Positions 1-6,185 of a DNA stretch of 8,009 bases are shown piece by piece. The position numbers and the translations under genes are program-made. Below the pieces are notes generated by a model. That model saw only the letters and a program-made list of their open reading frames with translations, searched no databases and was not told the DNA's origin. The stretch covers positions 1 to 8,009 of the forward strand of contig CAJUGZ010000203.1 in NCBI GenBank assembly GCA_910585855.1, given 5' to 3'. The stretch comes from an uncultured Lachnospiraceae bacterium. GTDB lineage: Bacteria > Bacillota_A > Clostridia > Lachnospirales > Lachnospiraceae. Numbering within the stretch: the first letter of the stretch is position 1; each line of letters begins with the position of its first letter.

Positions 1-87
1 GAAATCAGAAGCCCTAGACTTTCTTACCGTTTGGAGCGGAGCAGGCAAAGGACAGGAGCAAACCGCCTCTTGCGTCCGGTTCGGTGA
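1..87. other. GC-rich unassigned stretch at the left edge
   Basis: This stretch downstream of the rpoD terminator is clearly richer in G and C than the neighbouring genes. On the plus strand one frame is open from the window edge to a TGA at 85-87 (28 codons, rich in Arg and Ser), and a second frame is also open, so neither stands out as a gene. There are short inverted segments (ACCG near 61-64 and CGGT near 81-84). It could be the end of a neighbouring gene, the end of a non-coding RNA, or part of an interspersed repeat. I do not recognise it. Confidence 0.25.
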
Positions 88-101
88 AAACCTTTACAAA
101 C

Positions 102-130
102 AAAAAAGAAGCTGCCTTTTTAACAGCTTC
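102..130 (-). terminator. Intrinsic terminator of rpoD
   Basis: Read on the minus strand, GAAGCTG (130-124) pairs perfectly with CAGCTTC (114-108) across a 9-nt loop, followed at once by a run of six T (107-102). This is a standard Rho-independent terminator 70 nt past the rpoD stop codon. On the plus strand the stem is not followed by a good T-run, so it should work mainly for rpoD. Confidence 0.85.
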
Positions 131-200
131 CCTCTTGCTTCTCATTATATCAAAACATATTATCTATTATATTATCATGCTAAAACATAAGAAAATTAAA

Positions 201-1331
201 TTAAGAAAGAAAATCCTTAATCTTTTTACTTCGAACCGGATTCCTCAATTTCCGCAAAGCCTTTGCCTCAATCTGCCGAATCCGTTCCCGAGTTACATTA
301 AATTCCTTCCCAACCTCTTCTAATGTCCTAGGATGTCCATCCAACAGACCAAAACGCAGTACAATTACCTGCTTCTCTCTCTCTTTTAAATCCTGCAAAA
401 GAGTATCAATATGCTCTCGAAGCATGACCGATTCAATATTTCCCTCCGGTGTCACTGCATTATTATCCGCTACAAAATCCCCAAGATTGGAATCGTCCTC
501 CTCTCCAATCGGTGTTTCCAAAGAAGCCGGTTCTCGTGCAATCTGCATAATCTCGATTACTTTTTCCTCTGACATCCCCAATGCTTCTGCCAGTTCTGTG
601 GTGGTTGGTTCATATCCAAGCTCTAATGTCAATTTTCTCTGCATCTTAGACATCTTATTAATTGTTTCTACCATATGCACAGGCACTCGAATTGTCCTTG
701 CCTGATCCGCAAGTGCCCGTGTTACTGACTGGCGAATCCACCAAGTTGCATACGTACTTAATTTATATCCCTTTTCATAGTCGAATTTTTCGACACCTTT
801 AATCAGTCCCAAATTTCCTTCCTGAACCAAATCCAAAAAACTCATTCCACGCCCTGTATATCGTTTTGCAATACTGACTACCAAACGAAGATTTGATTCA
901 ATCAGTCTTTCCTTTGCATAGACATCTCCTGCTGCCTTTCTTTTTGCAAGCTCTGTTTCTTCATCTGGAGTCAGCAAAGGAACAGTTCCAATCTCTTTTA
1001 GATACATCCTTACCGGATCTTCTGTTCCGATTCCTTCCAATAAATCAATCGCATCTAAATCAATCTCTTCTTCATCTTCCGGTCGGAAACCATCATCATC
1101 CTTCTCTAAAATTAAATCATCATCAATCAATGCATCTACATCCAGCATACGAAGCACATCAACCCGATGATCTTCTAAATACTGATAAATATACTCTAAT
1201 TGTTCCACTGACAAATTTTCATTTTTAAAGAAATCATTGATTTCTTCCACATCTAAAACACTTTTTTTACTCTTTCCAAGCTCTACTAATTTATTCAGAT
1301 TTTCTAAAAATGCAGTTTTCTCGTCTCCCAC
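201..1331 (-). CDS. rpoD: RNA polymerase primary sigma factor RpoD (sigma-A)
   Basis: This 376-residue protein directs RNA polymerase to housekeeping promoters. Residues 1-100 are an acidic region 1.1-like segment. Region 1.2 spans about 101-133 (DPVRMYLKEIG). Region 2 spans about 140-215, with the core-binding and -10-recognition segments NLRLVVSIAKRY, DLVQEGNLGLIKGVEKFD and YATWWIRQSVTRALADQ. Region 3 spans about 219-295. Region 4, about 305-370, holds the -35-binding helix-turn-helix (RTLEEVGKEFNVTRERIRQIE). Length is normal for a Firmicute sigma-A, which lacks the long insert of proteobacterial sigma-70. The start is GTG at 1331-1329, preceded by AGAAAGGA with a 9-nt gap. An ATG at 1338-1336 is closer to the ribosome binding site but out of frame. 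The gene has its own promoter and terminator. dnaG, a common partner upstream, is not adjacent here; a lipid kinase is. Confidence 0.97.
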   Translation of the reverse strand: MGDEKTAFLENLNKLVELGKSKKSVLDVEEINDFFKNENLSVEQLEYIYQYLEDHRVDVLRMLDVDALIDDDLILEKDDDGFRPEDEEEIDLDAIDLLEGIGTEDPVRMYLKEIGTVPLLTPDEETELAKRKAAGDVYAKERLIESNLRLVVSIAKRYTGRGMSFLDLVQEGNLGLIKGVEKFDYEKGYKLSTYATWWIRQSVTRALADQARTIRVPVHMVETINKMSKMQRKLTLELGYEPTTTELAEALGMSEEKVIEIMQIAREPASLETPIGEEDDSNLGDFVADNNAVTPEGNIESVMLREHIDTLLQDLKEREKQVIVLRFGLLDGHPRTLEEVGKEFNVTRERIRQIEAKALRKLRNPVRSKKIKDFLS

Positions 1332-1455
1332 GTAGCATAATCCTTTCTATATTGTATTACAGAAATCCTATGGTTGCACATTTTCTCTGCAGTTTATATT
1401 CTTTCTACTATGTGCCAATTATAAAGCACACCTTGCATATTTAAATCACCGCTAC

Positions 1456-1484
1456 AGTATACTCTATTTTTCGACATTCTGCAA
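1456..1484 (-). promoter_or_regulatory. Predicted sigma-A promoter of rpoD
   Basis: On the minus strand, TTGCAG (1484-1479) and TATACT (1461-1456) are separated by exactly 17 nt, close to the sigma-A consensus. It lies about 125 nt upstream of the GTG start, leaving a leader of roughly 115 nt. A perfect TATAAT occurs nearer the gene (around 1425) but lacks a good -35 box, so it is at most a secondary site. If correct, RpoD transcribes its own gene. No clear terminator separates this promoter from the upstream lipid kinase, so read-through is possible. Confidence 0.6.
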
Positions 1485-1558
1485 GACATATATTTATCTT
1501 TTTTTATGTACTTTCGCTACTGTCCGTTACCATTTTCCTTTAAACAACAGCAGTTTTT

Positions 1559-2455
1559 TTACATATTTTCTCTTGGTACAATTATATTCAACGCCTGATA
1601 CTGATTCTTTACCTCAATTTCTCTCGGATTTCCTCCAAATTCTCCATCCAATACCCAAGGAACAGACTGCGGTGAATGAATATAAAGCTGTGCTGTCTTA
1701 AAAGTGATCAGCCTCTCTGAACTGGCATCCTCCGTCAGCAGTGCATTTAATATCTCCTGCAGTTCCAATGGATTTTTTGGATTTCGAATCAAAGTAACTT
1801 CAAACATACCATCATCCATTTTCACAGATTTTCCAACAATCTTTTTAAATCCGCCAACTGAAGTAGAATTTGTTATCATTCCATAGATAAAATCTCCCTC
1901 AATTTTATTTCCGTCATATTCCACTGTCATAGGAGCTGCCTTAATTGCTGTAATCTGCTTGATTCCCTCAATCAAATATGCCGGATGCCCTAAAACATTC
2001 TTCATCTGCTGAGGCGTCGCATAAGAAACCTCTGTAAATGCACCAAATGCCGCCACATAATTAAAATAACGTTCATTAAAAGAACCAATATCACATAAAA
2101 ACGATTCTCCACAGACAGCCACCTGTGCTGCCTTATCCATCTTTTTAGGAATTTTCAGGCTAGACGCAAAATCATTTGTAGAACCAGATGGAATATATCC
2201 AACTGAAACAGAAAAACCTGCTTCCATCAGTCCAGAAACGGTTTCATTCAGTGTTCCATCTCCTCCGCTGCAGACAATTCGATCAAATTGTTCTCCAATT
2301 TCCATCACGGTATTTTTCGCATCCAATGGCTCTTGCGTAATATGAAGCTGAACCCGATATCCATTTTTCTGAAAAATATTTACAATATCCAGAAGCTGAT
2401 TCTTAATCTGCCCTTTTCCTGATTTAGGATTCAGAATAAAAAGTAGTTTTTTCAT
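1559..2455 (-). CDS. YegS/DgkB-family lipid (diacylglycerol) kinase
   Basis: This 298-residue cytosolic or membrane-associated kinase probably phosphorylates diacylglycerol or a related lipid using ATP, recycling lipid into phosphatidate. The nucleotide-binding motifs are NPKSGKG (9-15), SGGDGTLNE (63-71) and IPSGSTNDFA (88-97). The second domain has NYVAAFGAFTEVSY (132-145), DGMFEV (215-220) and a C-terminal LDGE (269-272). By family analogy D66, D122 and E272 are the likely metal or catalytic acidic residues. Length matches the family's usual 290-300. A longer form starting at 2482 is possible but has no ribosome binding site. The chosen ATG at 2455 follows GGGGAG with a 9-nt gap, and the protein then begins MKKLLFILNP as is typical. 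The exact lipid substrate cannot be told from sequence, so no symbol is given. Confidence 0.93.
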   Translation of the reverse strand: MKKLLFILNPKSGKGQIKNQLLDIVNIFQKNGYRVQLHITQEPLDAKNTVMEIGEQFDRIVCSGGDGTLNETVSGLMEAGFSVSVGYIPSGSTNDFASSLKIPKKMDKAAQVAVCGESFLCDIGSFNERYFNYVAAFGAFTEVSYATPQQMKNVLGHPAYLIEGIKQITAIKAAPMTVEYDGNKIEGDFIYGMITNSTSVGGFKKIVGKSVKMDDGMFEVTLIRNPKNPLELQEILNALLTEDASSERLITFKTAQLYIHSPQSVPWVLDGEFGGNPREIEVKNQYQALNIIVPRENM

Positions 2456-2459
2456 CTTA

Positions 2460-2498
2460 TCACACTCCCCAACTCCCCCCATTTTTTAGCTTATCCAT
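2460..2498 (-). CDS. Possible 12-codon leader peptide upstream of the lipid kinase
   Basis: After the predicted promoter, the first ATG of the transcript (2498-2496) follows GAGGG with a 7-nt gap. It opens a 12-codon frame, MDKLKNGGSWGV, ending in TGA at 2462-2460, four bases before the kinase ATG. The kinase's own ribosome binding site (GGGGAG) lies inside the end of this small frame. Translating the leader could therefore affect kinase translation by coupling or occlusion. A frame this short can arise by chance, and nothing here shows that it is translated. Confidence 0.3.
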   Translation of the reverse strand: MDKLKNGGSWGV

Positions 2499-2526
2499 AG
2501 TGTTGCCCTCTTTTATATATATTATA

Positions 2527-2555
2527 ATTGTAATATTCTCATAATCAGAAGTCAA
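2527..2555 (-). promoter_or_regulatory. Predicted sigma-A promoter of the lipid kinase
   Basis: On the minus strand, TTGACT (2555-2550) and TACAAT (2532-2527) are separated by 17 nt, one mismatch each from consensus. It lies about 72 nt upstream of the kinase ATG and about 29 nt upstream of the small leader frame. This makes the kinase independent of the rha operon and places the hairpin elements outside its transcript. Confidence 0.65.
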
Positions 2556-2750
2556 TATACCAATTTCTGCTGAAACAAATTTTTCGTCCCCCTTCTACAC
2601 CTAAAATTCAAAACTTTTATATTCAAAAAAATTAAGAAACATGCCAGCCATATAAAAAAGCTCAAAATATAAAAACTTCTTACTCTCCAAATTATACAAA
2701 ATCAAAAAGTAAAAAGTTTCGCCTAAAAACACACTATACCAAAAGCAGAA
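2556..2750. other. AT-rich intergenic stretch without recognisable gene
   Basis: This stretch is very rich in A and T. A minus-strand frame runs through it from the neighbouring hairpin element (start near 2804), but that frame begins inside a palindromic repeat, has no ribosome binding site and reads as low-complexity F/Y/L-rich sequence, so I do not call it a gene. I see no RNA gene or convincing terminator here. Confidence 0.4.
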
Positions 2751-2902
2751 GAGGACGCCAAAAGCGGAAAGAAGTTCTATTCCGGGTTCGCTTTCGCTTA
2801 GCATTTCCTCGTAGCGGACACTAAGACGCTAAAGTACAGCGTCTAAGTGCCGACGGGAAATGATAACCCTGCATAGAACTTCTTTCCGCTTTCGGCTGTG
2901 TA
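2751..2902 (-). repeat. Hairpin repeat element, copy 1 (structured RNA or palindromic element)
   Basis: Perfect 20-bp arms (2761-2780 and 2873-2892) enclose a 92-nt core. One further GCC/GGC step (2757-2759 with 2894-2896) extends the stem past one non-Watson-Crick position. Read on the minus strand, the core holds nested pairings: GGGTT/AACCC (2869-2865 with 2788-2784), ATTTCC/GGAAAT (2861-2856 with 2808-2803), CAC/GTG near the apical stem, and AGACGCT/AGCGTCT (2844-2838 with 2830-2824) around a 7-nt loop. A small GC-GAAA-GC hairpin (2797-2790) lies near the 3' side. The GNRA-type loop and comparison with copy 2 favour the minus strand as the meaningful one. The boundaries are set by TACACAGCCG (2902-2893) and GGCGTCCTC (2759-2751), both nearly shared with copy 2. 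No protein is evident. I do not recognise a named family. Confidence 0.75.
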
Positions 2903-2952
2903 CTCCAGACGAAAAAACAACAACAAATCGTAAAATAATCATCTCTTAGCTG

Positions 2953-3117
2953 ATATACACAAACAAAATTAAAAGGACAATTTACACCCCTGTAGGTTGT
3001 TTTCTCTTCCCATATAAGATATACACAACCAAAATTCGAAGATTGATCTACACTCCTCTATTTTTTCTGTTACCTTCATACATAATATACACAGCCGGAA
3101 TCCGAAGGGAGGTCTAC
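2953..3117 (+). repeat. Degenerate 66-bp tandem units leading into hairpin copy 2
   Basis: The octamer ATATACAC begins at 2953, 3019 and 3085, a spacing of exactly 66 bp twice. By direct alignment the first two units match at about 42 of 66 positions, best over their first 42. The third unit matches over about 33 nt (through TCTAC at 3117) and is the 5' flank and outer arm of hairpin copy 2. Each unit thus carries a decayed version of that arm. Because 66 is 22 codons, the minus strand shows a 22-residue periodic pattern (PFGFRLCI, then IFEFWLCI). That open frame has no ribosome binding site and runs into the palindrome, so it is probably a by-product. Confidence 0.6.
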
Positions 3118-3240
3118 GCAGGGTCATCATTTCCCGTCGGCACTTAGGCACGGTATTTTCGTGCCTTATGTGTCCGCTACGAGGAAATGCTAAGCGCAAG
3201 CGGACCCGGAGTAGACCTCCCTTCGGATTCCAGCGTCCTC
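3088..3240 (+). repeat. Hairpin repeat element, copy 2 (structured RNA or palindromic element)
   Basis: Perfect 21-bp arms (3097-3117 and 3211-3231) enclose a 93-nt core that is about 88% identical to copy 1 read on the opposite strand. The core pairings are the same: GGGTC/GACCC (3121-3125 with 3203-3207), ATTTCC/GGAAAT, and AGGCACG/CGTGCCT (3146-3152 with 3160-3166) around a 7-nt loop. A small GC-GCAA-GC hairpin sits at 3194-3201. Wherever the outer or apical stem differs from copy 1, both arms change so pairing is kept. The 3' boundary GCGTCCTC (3233-3240) lies 20 nt from the rhaB stop codon, so rhaB transcripts would run into this hairpin from its far side. No T-run follows it, so it is not an ordinary terminator. 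Confidence 0.75.
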
Positions 3241-3259
3241 CCCAGATTAAAAACTACCT

Positions 3260-4669
3260 CTAATGCACTTCCTGTATTGCAAACGATTTTCCTACACATT
3301 TCCGTGCCTCTTCCAAAGAAGAAAATTCCTGACTGCGAAGCATCTGCGCCATCAAATTTCCAATAGCAGTTCCTTCTACTGGACCTGCAAAAACTTCCTT
3401 TCCGGTTGCTTTTTTTGTAAGCTGATTCAAATATTGATCCTGACATCCCCCACCTACAATATAAAGCCTTGAAAACGTCCTTTTTGTAATATGTTCAATT
3501 TCCCGCACGGTTTCTCCATAACTTTTTGCCAAACTATGATAGACACAGGATAAAATTTCTCCTGTCGTTTCTGGAATTATTTGATTAGTTTTTTTGCAGT
3601 ATTCCTGAATTGCCTGTATCATACTTTCTGGAGCTAAAAATCCTGCATCATTGACATCCACAATAGAAGAAAATCCGTCTGCCTCTTTTGCCATAGCTAT
3701 TAAATCTGGAAAGCCATACTGTTTCCCCTGTGCTTGAAGTTCCCGGCGGATACTTTGAATCATCCACAATCCCATAATGTTTTTTAAATATCGAAAACGA
3801 TAGTCATATCCTCCTTCATTGGTAAAATTACAGGCTTTACTTTCCGGTGAACAATCCGCCTCCATTCTTTCTATTCCCATAAGCGACCAAGTACCAGAAC
3901 TTAAATATAAAAAATCATCTCCACTCGCAGGTACGGCAAGAACAGCCGAACCTGTATCATGTGTAGCTGGAAGCACTACTTCTAAATTGTAGCCTACTTC
4001 CTTTTGTATTTCTTCCTGTAAAAATCCCACACAGGTTTTCGGCAGACACAGTTCTCCAAATAGTTGTCTTTTATAACCTAATTTTTCAAGAATTTCCTGA
4101 TCCCAATCCTTTGTTTTTGCATTGACAAGCTGTCCGGTTGTAGCATTGGTATATTCGTTTTTCTTTATCCCGGTCAGTAAAAAATTAAAGTATTCCGGTA
4201 TCATTAAAAAACTCTCTGCCTGTTCTAAATACTCTGGATGCTCCTTTTTTATTGCATATAGCTGGTAAATCGAATTAAATAATTGTTTTTGTATACCAGT
4301 TCTGGCATAAAGTTCTTCTTCTGAAATCAGAGCATATACTTCTTTATCGATATTGTCGGTTCGGCTGTCACGATATGCTACAGATTCTCCAAGTATTTGA
4401 TTCTTTGCATCCAAAAGAACAAAATCCACTCCCCATGTATCAATTCCCATACTGATTGGAATACACCCCTGTTCTTTACAGACTTTCATTCCATTGATAA
4501 TTTCCTGAAATAAACGATCCAACTCCCAACAAAGATGTCCGTTTTTTTTCACCAATTTATTTTCAAAGCGATATATTTCCTCTAATACCATCTTTTCTTC
4601 TTCCATATGACATAAGATATGTCTTCCACTAGAAGCCCCTATATCAACTGCTAAATAATAATTTGCCAT
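3260..4669 (-). CDS. rhaB: Rhamnulokinase (FGGY family)
   Basis: RhaB phosphorylates L-rhamnulose with ATP to L-rhamnulose 1-phosphate in the cytosol, the second step of L-rhamnose breakdown. The 469-residue protein has the two FGGY domains. The N-terminal one (about 4-245) has YYLAVDIGASSGR (4-16), DTWGVDFVLLD (77-87), VAYRDSRTD (97-105) and NATTGQLVNA (175-184). The C-terminal one (about 254-443) has YLSSGTWSLMGIE (255-267), NIMGLWMIQSIRREL (297-311) and IVGGGCQDQYLNQL (404-417). D238 in ATHDTGSA is the expected catalytic base. Length fits the family's usual 470-490. The ATG is preceded by AGGGAG with an 8-nt gap. It lies 110 nt after rhaA on the same strand. The gap has only weak inverted repeats and no convincing promoter or terminator, so the two genes are probably co-transcribed. 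Confidence 0.96.
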   Translation of the reverse strand: MANYYLAVDIGASSGRHILCHMEEEKMVLEEIYRFENKLVKKNGHLCWELDRLFQEIINGMKVCKEQGCIPISMGIDTWGVDFVLLDAKNQILGESVAYRDSRTDNIDKEVYALISEEELYARTGIQKQLFNSIYQLYAIKKEHPEYLEQAESFLMIPEYFNFLLTGIKKNEYTNATTGQLVNAKTKDWDQEILEKLGYKRQLFGELCLPKTCVGFLQEEIQKEVGYNLEVVLPATHDTGSAVLAVPASGDDFLYLSSGTWSLMGIERMEADCSPESKACNFTNEGGYDYRFRYLKNIMGLWMIQSIRRELQAQGKQYGFPDLIAMAKEADGFSSIVDVNDAGFLAPESMIQAIQEYCKKTNQIIPETTGEILSCVYHSLAKSYGETVREIEHITKRTFSRLYIVGGGCQDQYLNQLTKKATGKEVFAGPVEGTAIGNLMAQMLRSQEFSSLEEARKCVGKSFAIQEVH

Positions 4670-4779
4670 CTCTAAAACTCCCTTCTGCTCCTTCTATAAT
4701 AAAAAATATCAGAAAAAGGCACAGACACTTATTTCTGAACAGCTCCTTAGAAAATACGCCTGCGCCCTTTTGTTTTCTT

Positions 4780-6045
4780 TTACTTTCGATCTGCCAATAC
4801 TTTGGCTTCATATTTTTTCACTGCATCCAGCCATTCCAGCCCTGCACCCTTATTCTGCTGAGAGCAATAATAATCCCATACCAGCGCAAAAGGAGCAGCC
4901 CTAAATTCTTCTTTATAAGCCAAACGAGCACTTACATCATTTGCCGCCTCTAATTCTTTCATTTTTTCAACCGGCTGCAGCAATGCCGCAAGAATTGCTT
5001 TTCTTGTATTGCGGATTCCTGTTACCCAAGCTACAATTCGATTGATAGATCCGTCAAAGAAATCTGTTGCAATATAAGTATCCTGCAATTTATCCAGACG
5101 AACCAATTCTTCCATAATTGCTTTTGTTTCATCATCAAAGCTTACTACATGATCTGAATCCCAGCGAACCGGACGAGATACATGCAGCAGCACATGATCC
5201 GAAAAAGTATAGATAGAAGCCAATTTTGCTGATACCACCTCGGTAGGATGATAATGTCCGGTATCTAATGTCATAATAATATGATCCTGATTTGCTTTCA
5301 TAACATAACCCATACAAAATTCATGAGAACCAACCGTATAACTTTCCAAACCGATTCCAAATACTTTTGATTCAATTCCATCAATTACTCCGGTTACGTC
5401 TTTTGTTGCTTCAAAAATCTGATCATAACTATCCTTTAATCTCTTGCGTGGTCCAATCGTATCAATCGGAATTTCTTTATCTCCGTCTGGTGTCCAATGG
5501 TTGATTACACATGGCTTTCCTGTCTTTTCATAAAAATACTGTCCTATTTTGCGGCAGCGGATTCCATGCTCAATCCAAAACTTACGAATTTCTTCATCTG
5601 CACAGGATAATGTCCCATTTTCGCCCTTTGGATGAGAAAAATAAGTAGGATTAAAATCTAAGCCAATCCCTTTTTCTACTGCCCAATTTACCCATTTTTC
5701 AAAATGCTTCGGTTCAATTTCATTTCGATCCACAAAAGTATCTGCTTCCTGATAACTGGCATGCAAATTCAGTTTTAATACACCAGGAATATATTTCATT
5801 GCCTCTTCAATATCTGCTCTTAATTCCTCTGCATTTCTTGCCTTTCCCGGATAATTTCCAGTAGACTGAATCCCTCCTGTTAAAGAAGAATCCTCTTTTT
5901 TCTCAAGCCCGGCAACATCATCCCCCTGCCAGCAATGCATGGAAATCGGAATCTTATCTGCAATTTCAATCGCCCGATCGACATCGATTCCATACTGTGC
6001 ATAAAATGCTTTCGCTGTTTCATAACCTTTTTTTAAATCGTACAT
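4780..6045 (-). CDS. rhaA: L-rhamnose isomerase
   Basis: RhaA converts L-rhamnose to L-rhamnulose, the first step of cytosolic L-rhamnose catabolism, using Mn2+. The 421-residue protein is close to the usual 415-425. It carries the family's conserved blocks: ISMHCWQGDDVAGLE (34-48), LNLHASY (92-98), GLDFNPTYFSHPK (128-140), HWTPDGDKEIP (183-193), GIGLESYTVGSHEF (230-243), TLDTGHYHPTEV (259-270), RPVRWDSDHVV (291-301) and IATDFFDGSINR (325-336). By alignment to the characterised family, H264, D296 and D298 are the expected metal ligands and E234 lies in the active site. The fold is a TIM barrel. The ATG follows AAAGGAGA with an 8-nt gap. It is the first gene of an apparent rhaA-rhaB unit. No rhaD aldolase, rhaM mutarotase, transporter or AraC-type regulator is in the window. 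Confidence 0.97.
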   Translation of the reverse strand: MYDLKKGYETAKAFYAQYGIDVDRAIEIADKIPISMHCWQGDDVAGLEKKEDSSLTGGIQSTGNYPGKARNAEELRADIEEAMKYIPGVLKLNLHASYQEADTFVDRNEIEPKHFEKWVNWAVEKGIGLDFNPTYFSHPKGENGTLSCADEEIRKFWIEHGIRCRKIGQYFYEKTGKPCVINHWTPDGDKEIPIDTIGPRKRLKDSYDQIFEATKDVTGVIDGIESKVFGIGLESYTVGSHEFCMGYVMKANQDHIIMTLDTGHYHPTEVVSAKLASIYTFSDHVLLHVSRPVRWDSDHVVSFDDETKAIMEELVRLDKLQDTYIATDFFDGSINRIVAWVTGIRNTRKAILAALLQPVEKMKELEAANDVSARLAYKEEFRAAPFALVWDYYCSQQNKGAGLEWLDAVKKYEAKVLADRK

Positions 6046-6096
6046 TAATCTTCTCTCCTTTAAAATAAAATATTAGGTACTTTTTATCTTATATTG

Positions 6097-6125
6097 ATTA
6101 TAAAAATTTTCTTTGCTGTTTACAA
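6097..6125 (-). promoter_or_regulatory. Predicted sigma-A promoter of rhaA-rhaB
   Basis: On the minus strand, TTGTAA (6125-6120) and a perfect TATAAT (6102-6097) are separated by 17 nt, about 52 nt before the rhaA ATG. The -35 box departs from consensus, as expected for a promoter that may need an activator. I looked for a catabolite-response (cre) site and for rhamnose-regulator inverted repeats and saw none that I could support. Confidence 0.6.
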
Positions 6126-6185
6126 GGTCGCTGCTATCTTTTTTTACGTCCTTATTTGCATTTTATTACACATTAATCTTTACCT

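Noticed and set aside
2456..2482. Longer lipid-kinase start at 2482 (adds nine residues, MGGVGECDK)
   Set aside because: No ribosome binding site precedes it, the added residues are unlike the family's N-terminus, and the ATG at 2455 has GGGGAG at good spacing.
2601..2804. Minus-strand 67-codon frame beginning MLSESEPGIELL
   Set aside because: Its start lies inside the palindromic core of hairpin copy 1, it has no ribosome binding site, and the rest is low-complexity AT-rich sequence. The stem covariation argues for a fold, not a protein.
2953..3117. CRISPR-like array
   Set aside because: The 66-bp units are degenerate along their whole length, with no invariant short repeat and unique spacers, and no cas genes are nearby.
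3088..3240. Hairpin copy 2 as the intrinsic terminator of rhaB
   Set aside because: The hairpin is far larger than a terminator stem, and no T-run follows it on the minus strand. It may still influence transcript ends.
2969..3446. Minus-strand frames of 76 and 89 codons across hairpin copy 2 and the rhaB 3' end
   Set aside because: One runs through the palindrome and the 66-bp units without a ribosome binding site; the other overlaps the well-supported rhaB in a different frame.
6110..6126. Possible catabolite-response (cre) site overlapping the rhaA -35 box (TGTAAACAGCAAAG on the minus strand)
   Set aside because: Only the left half fits the cre consensus; the central CG and the right half do not match.
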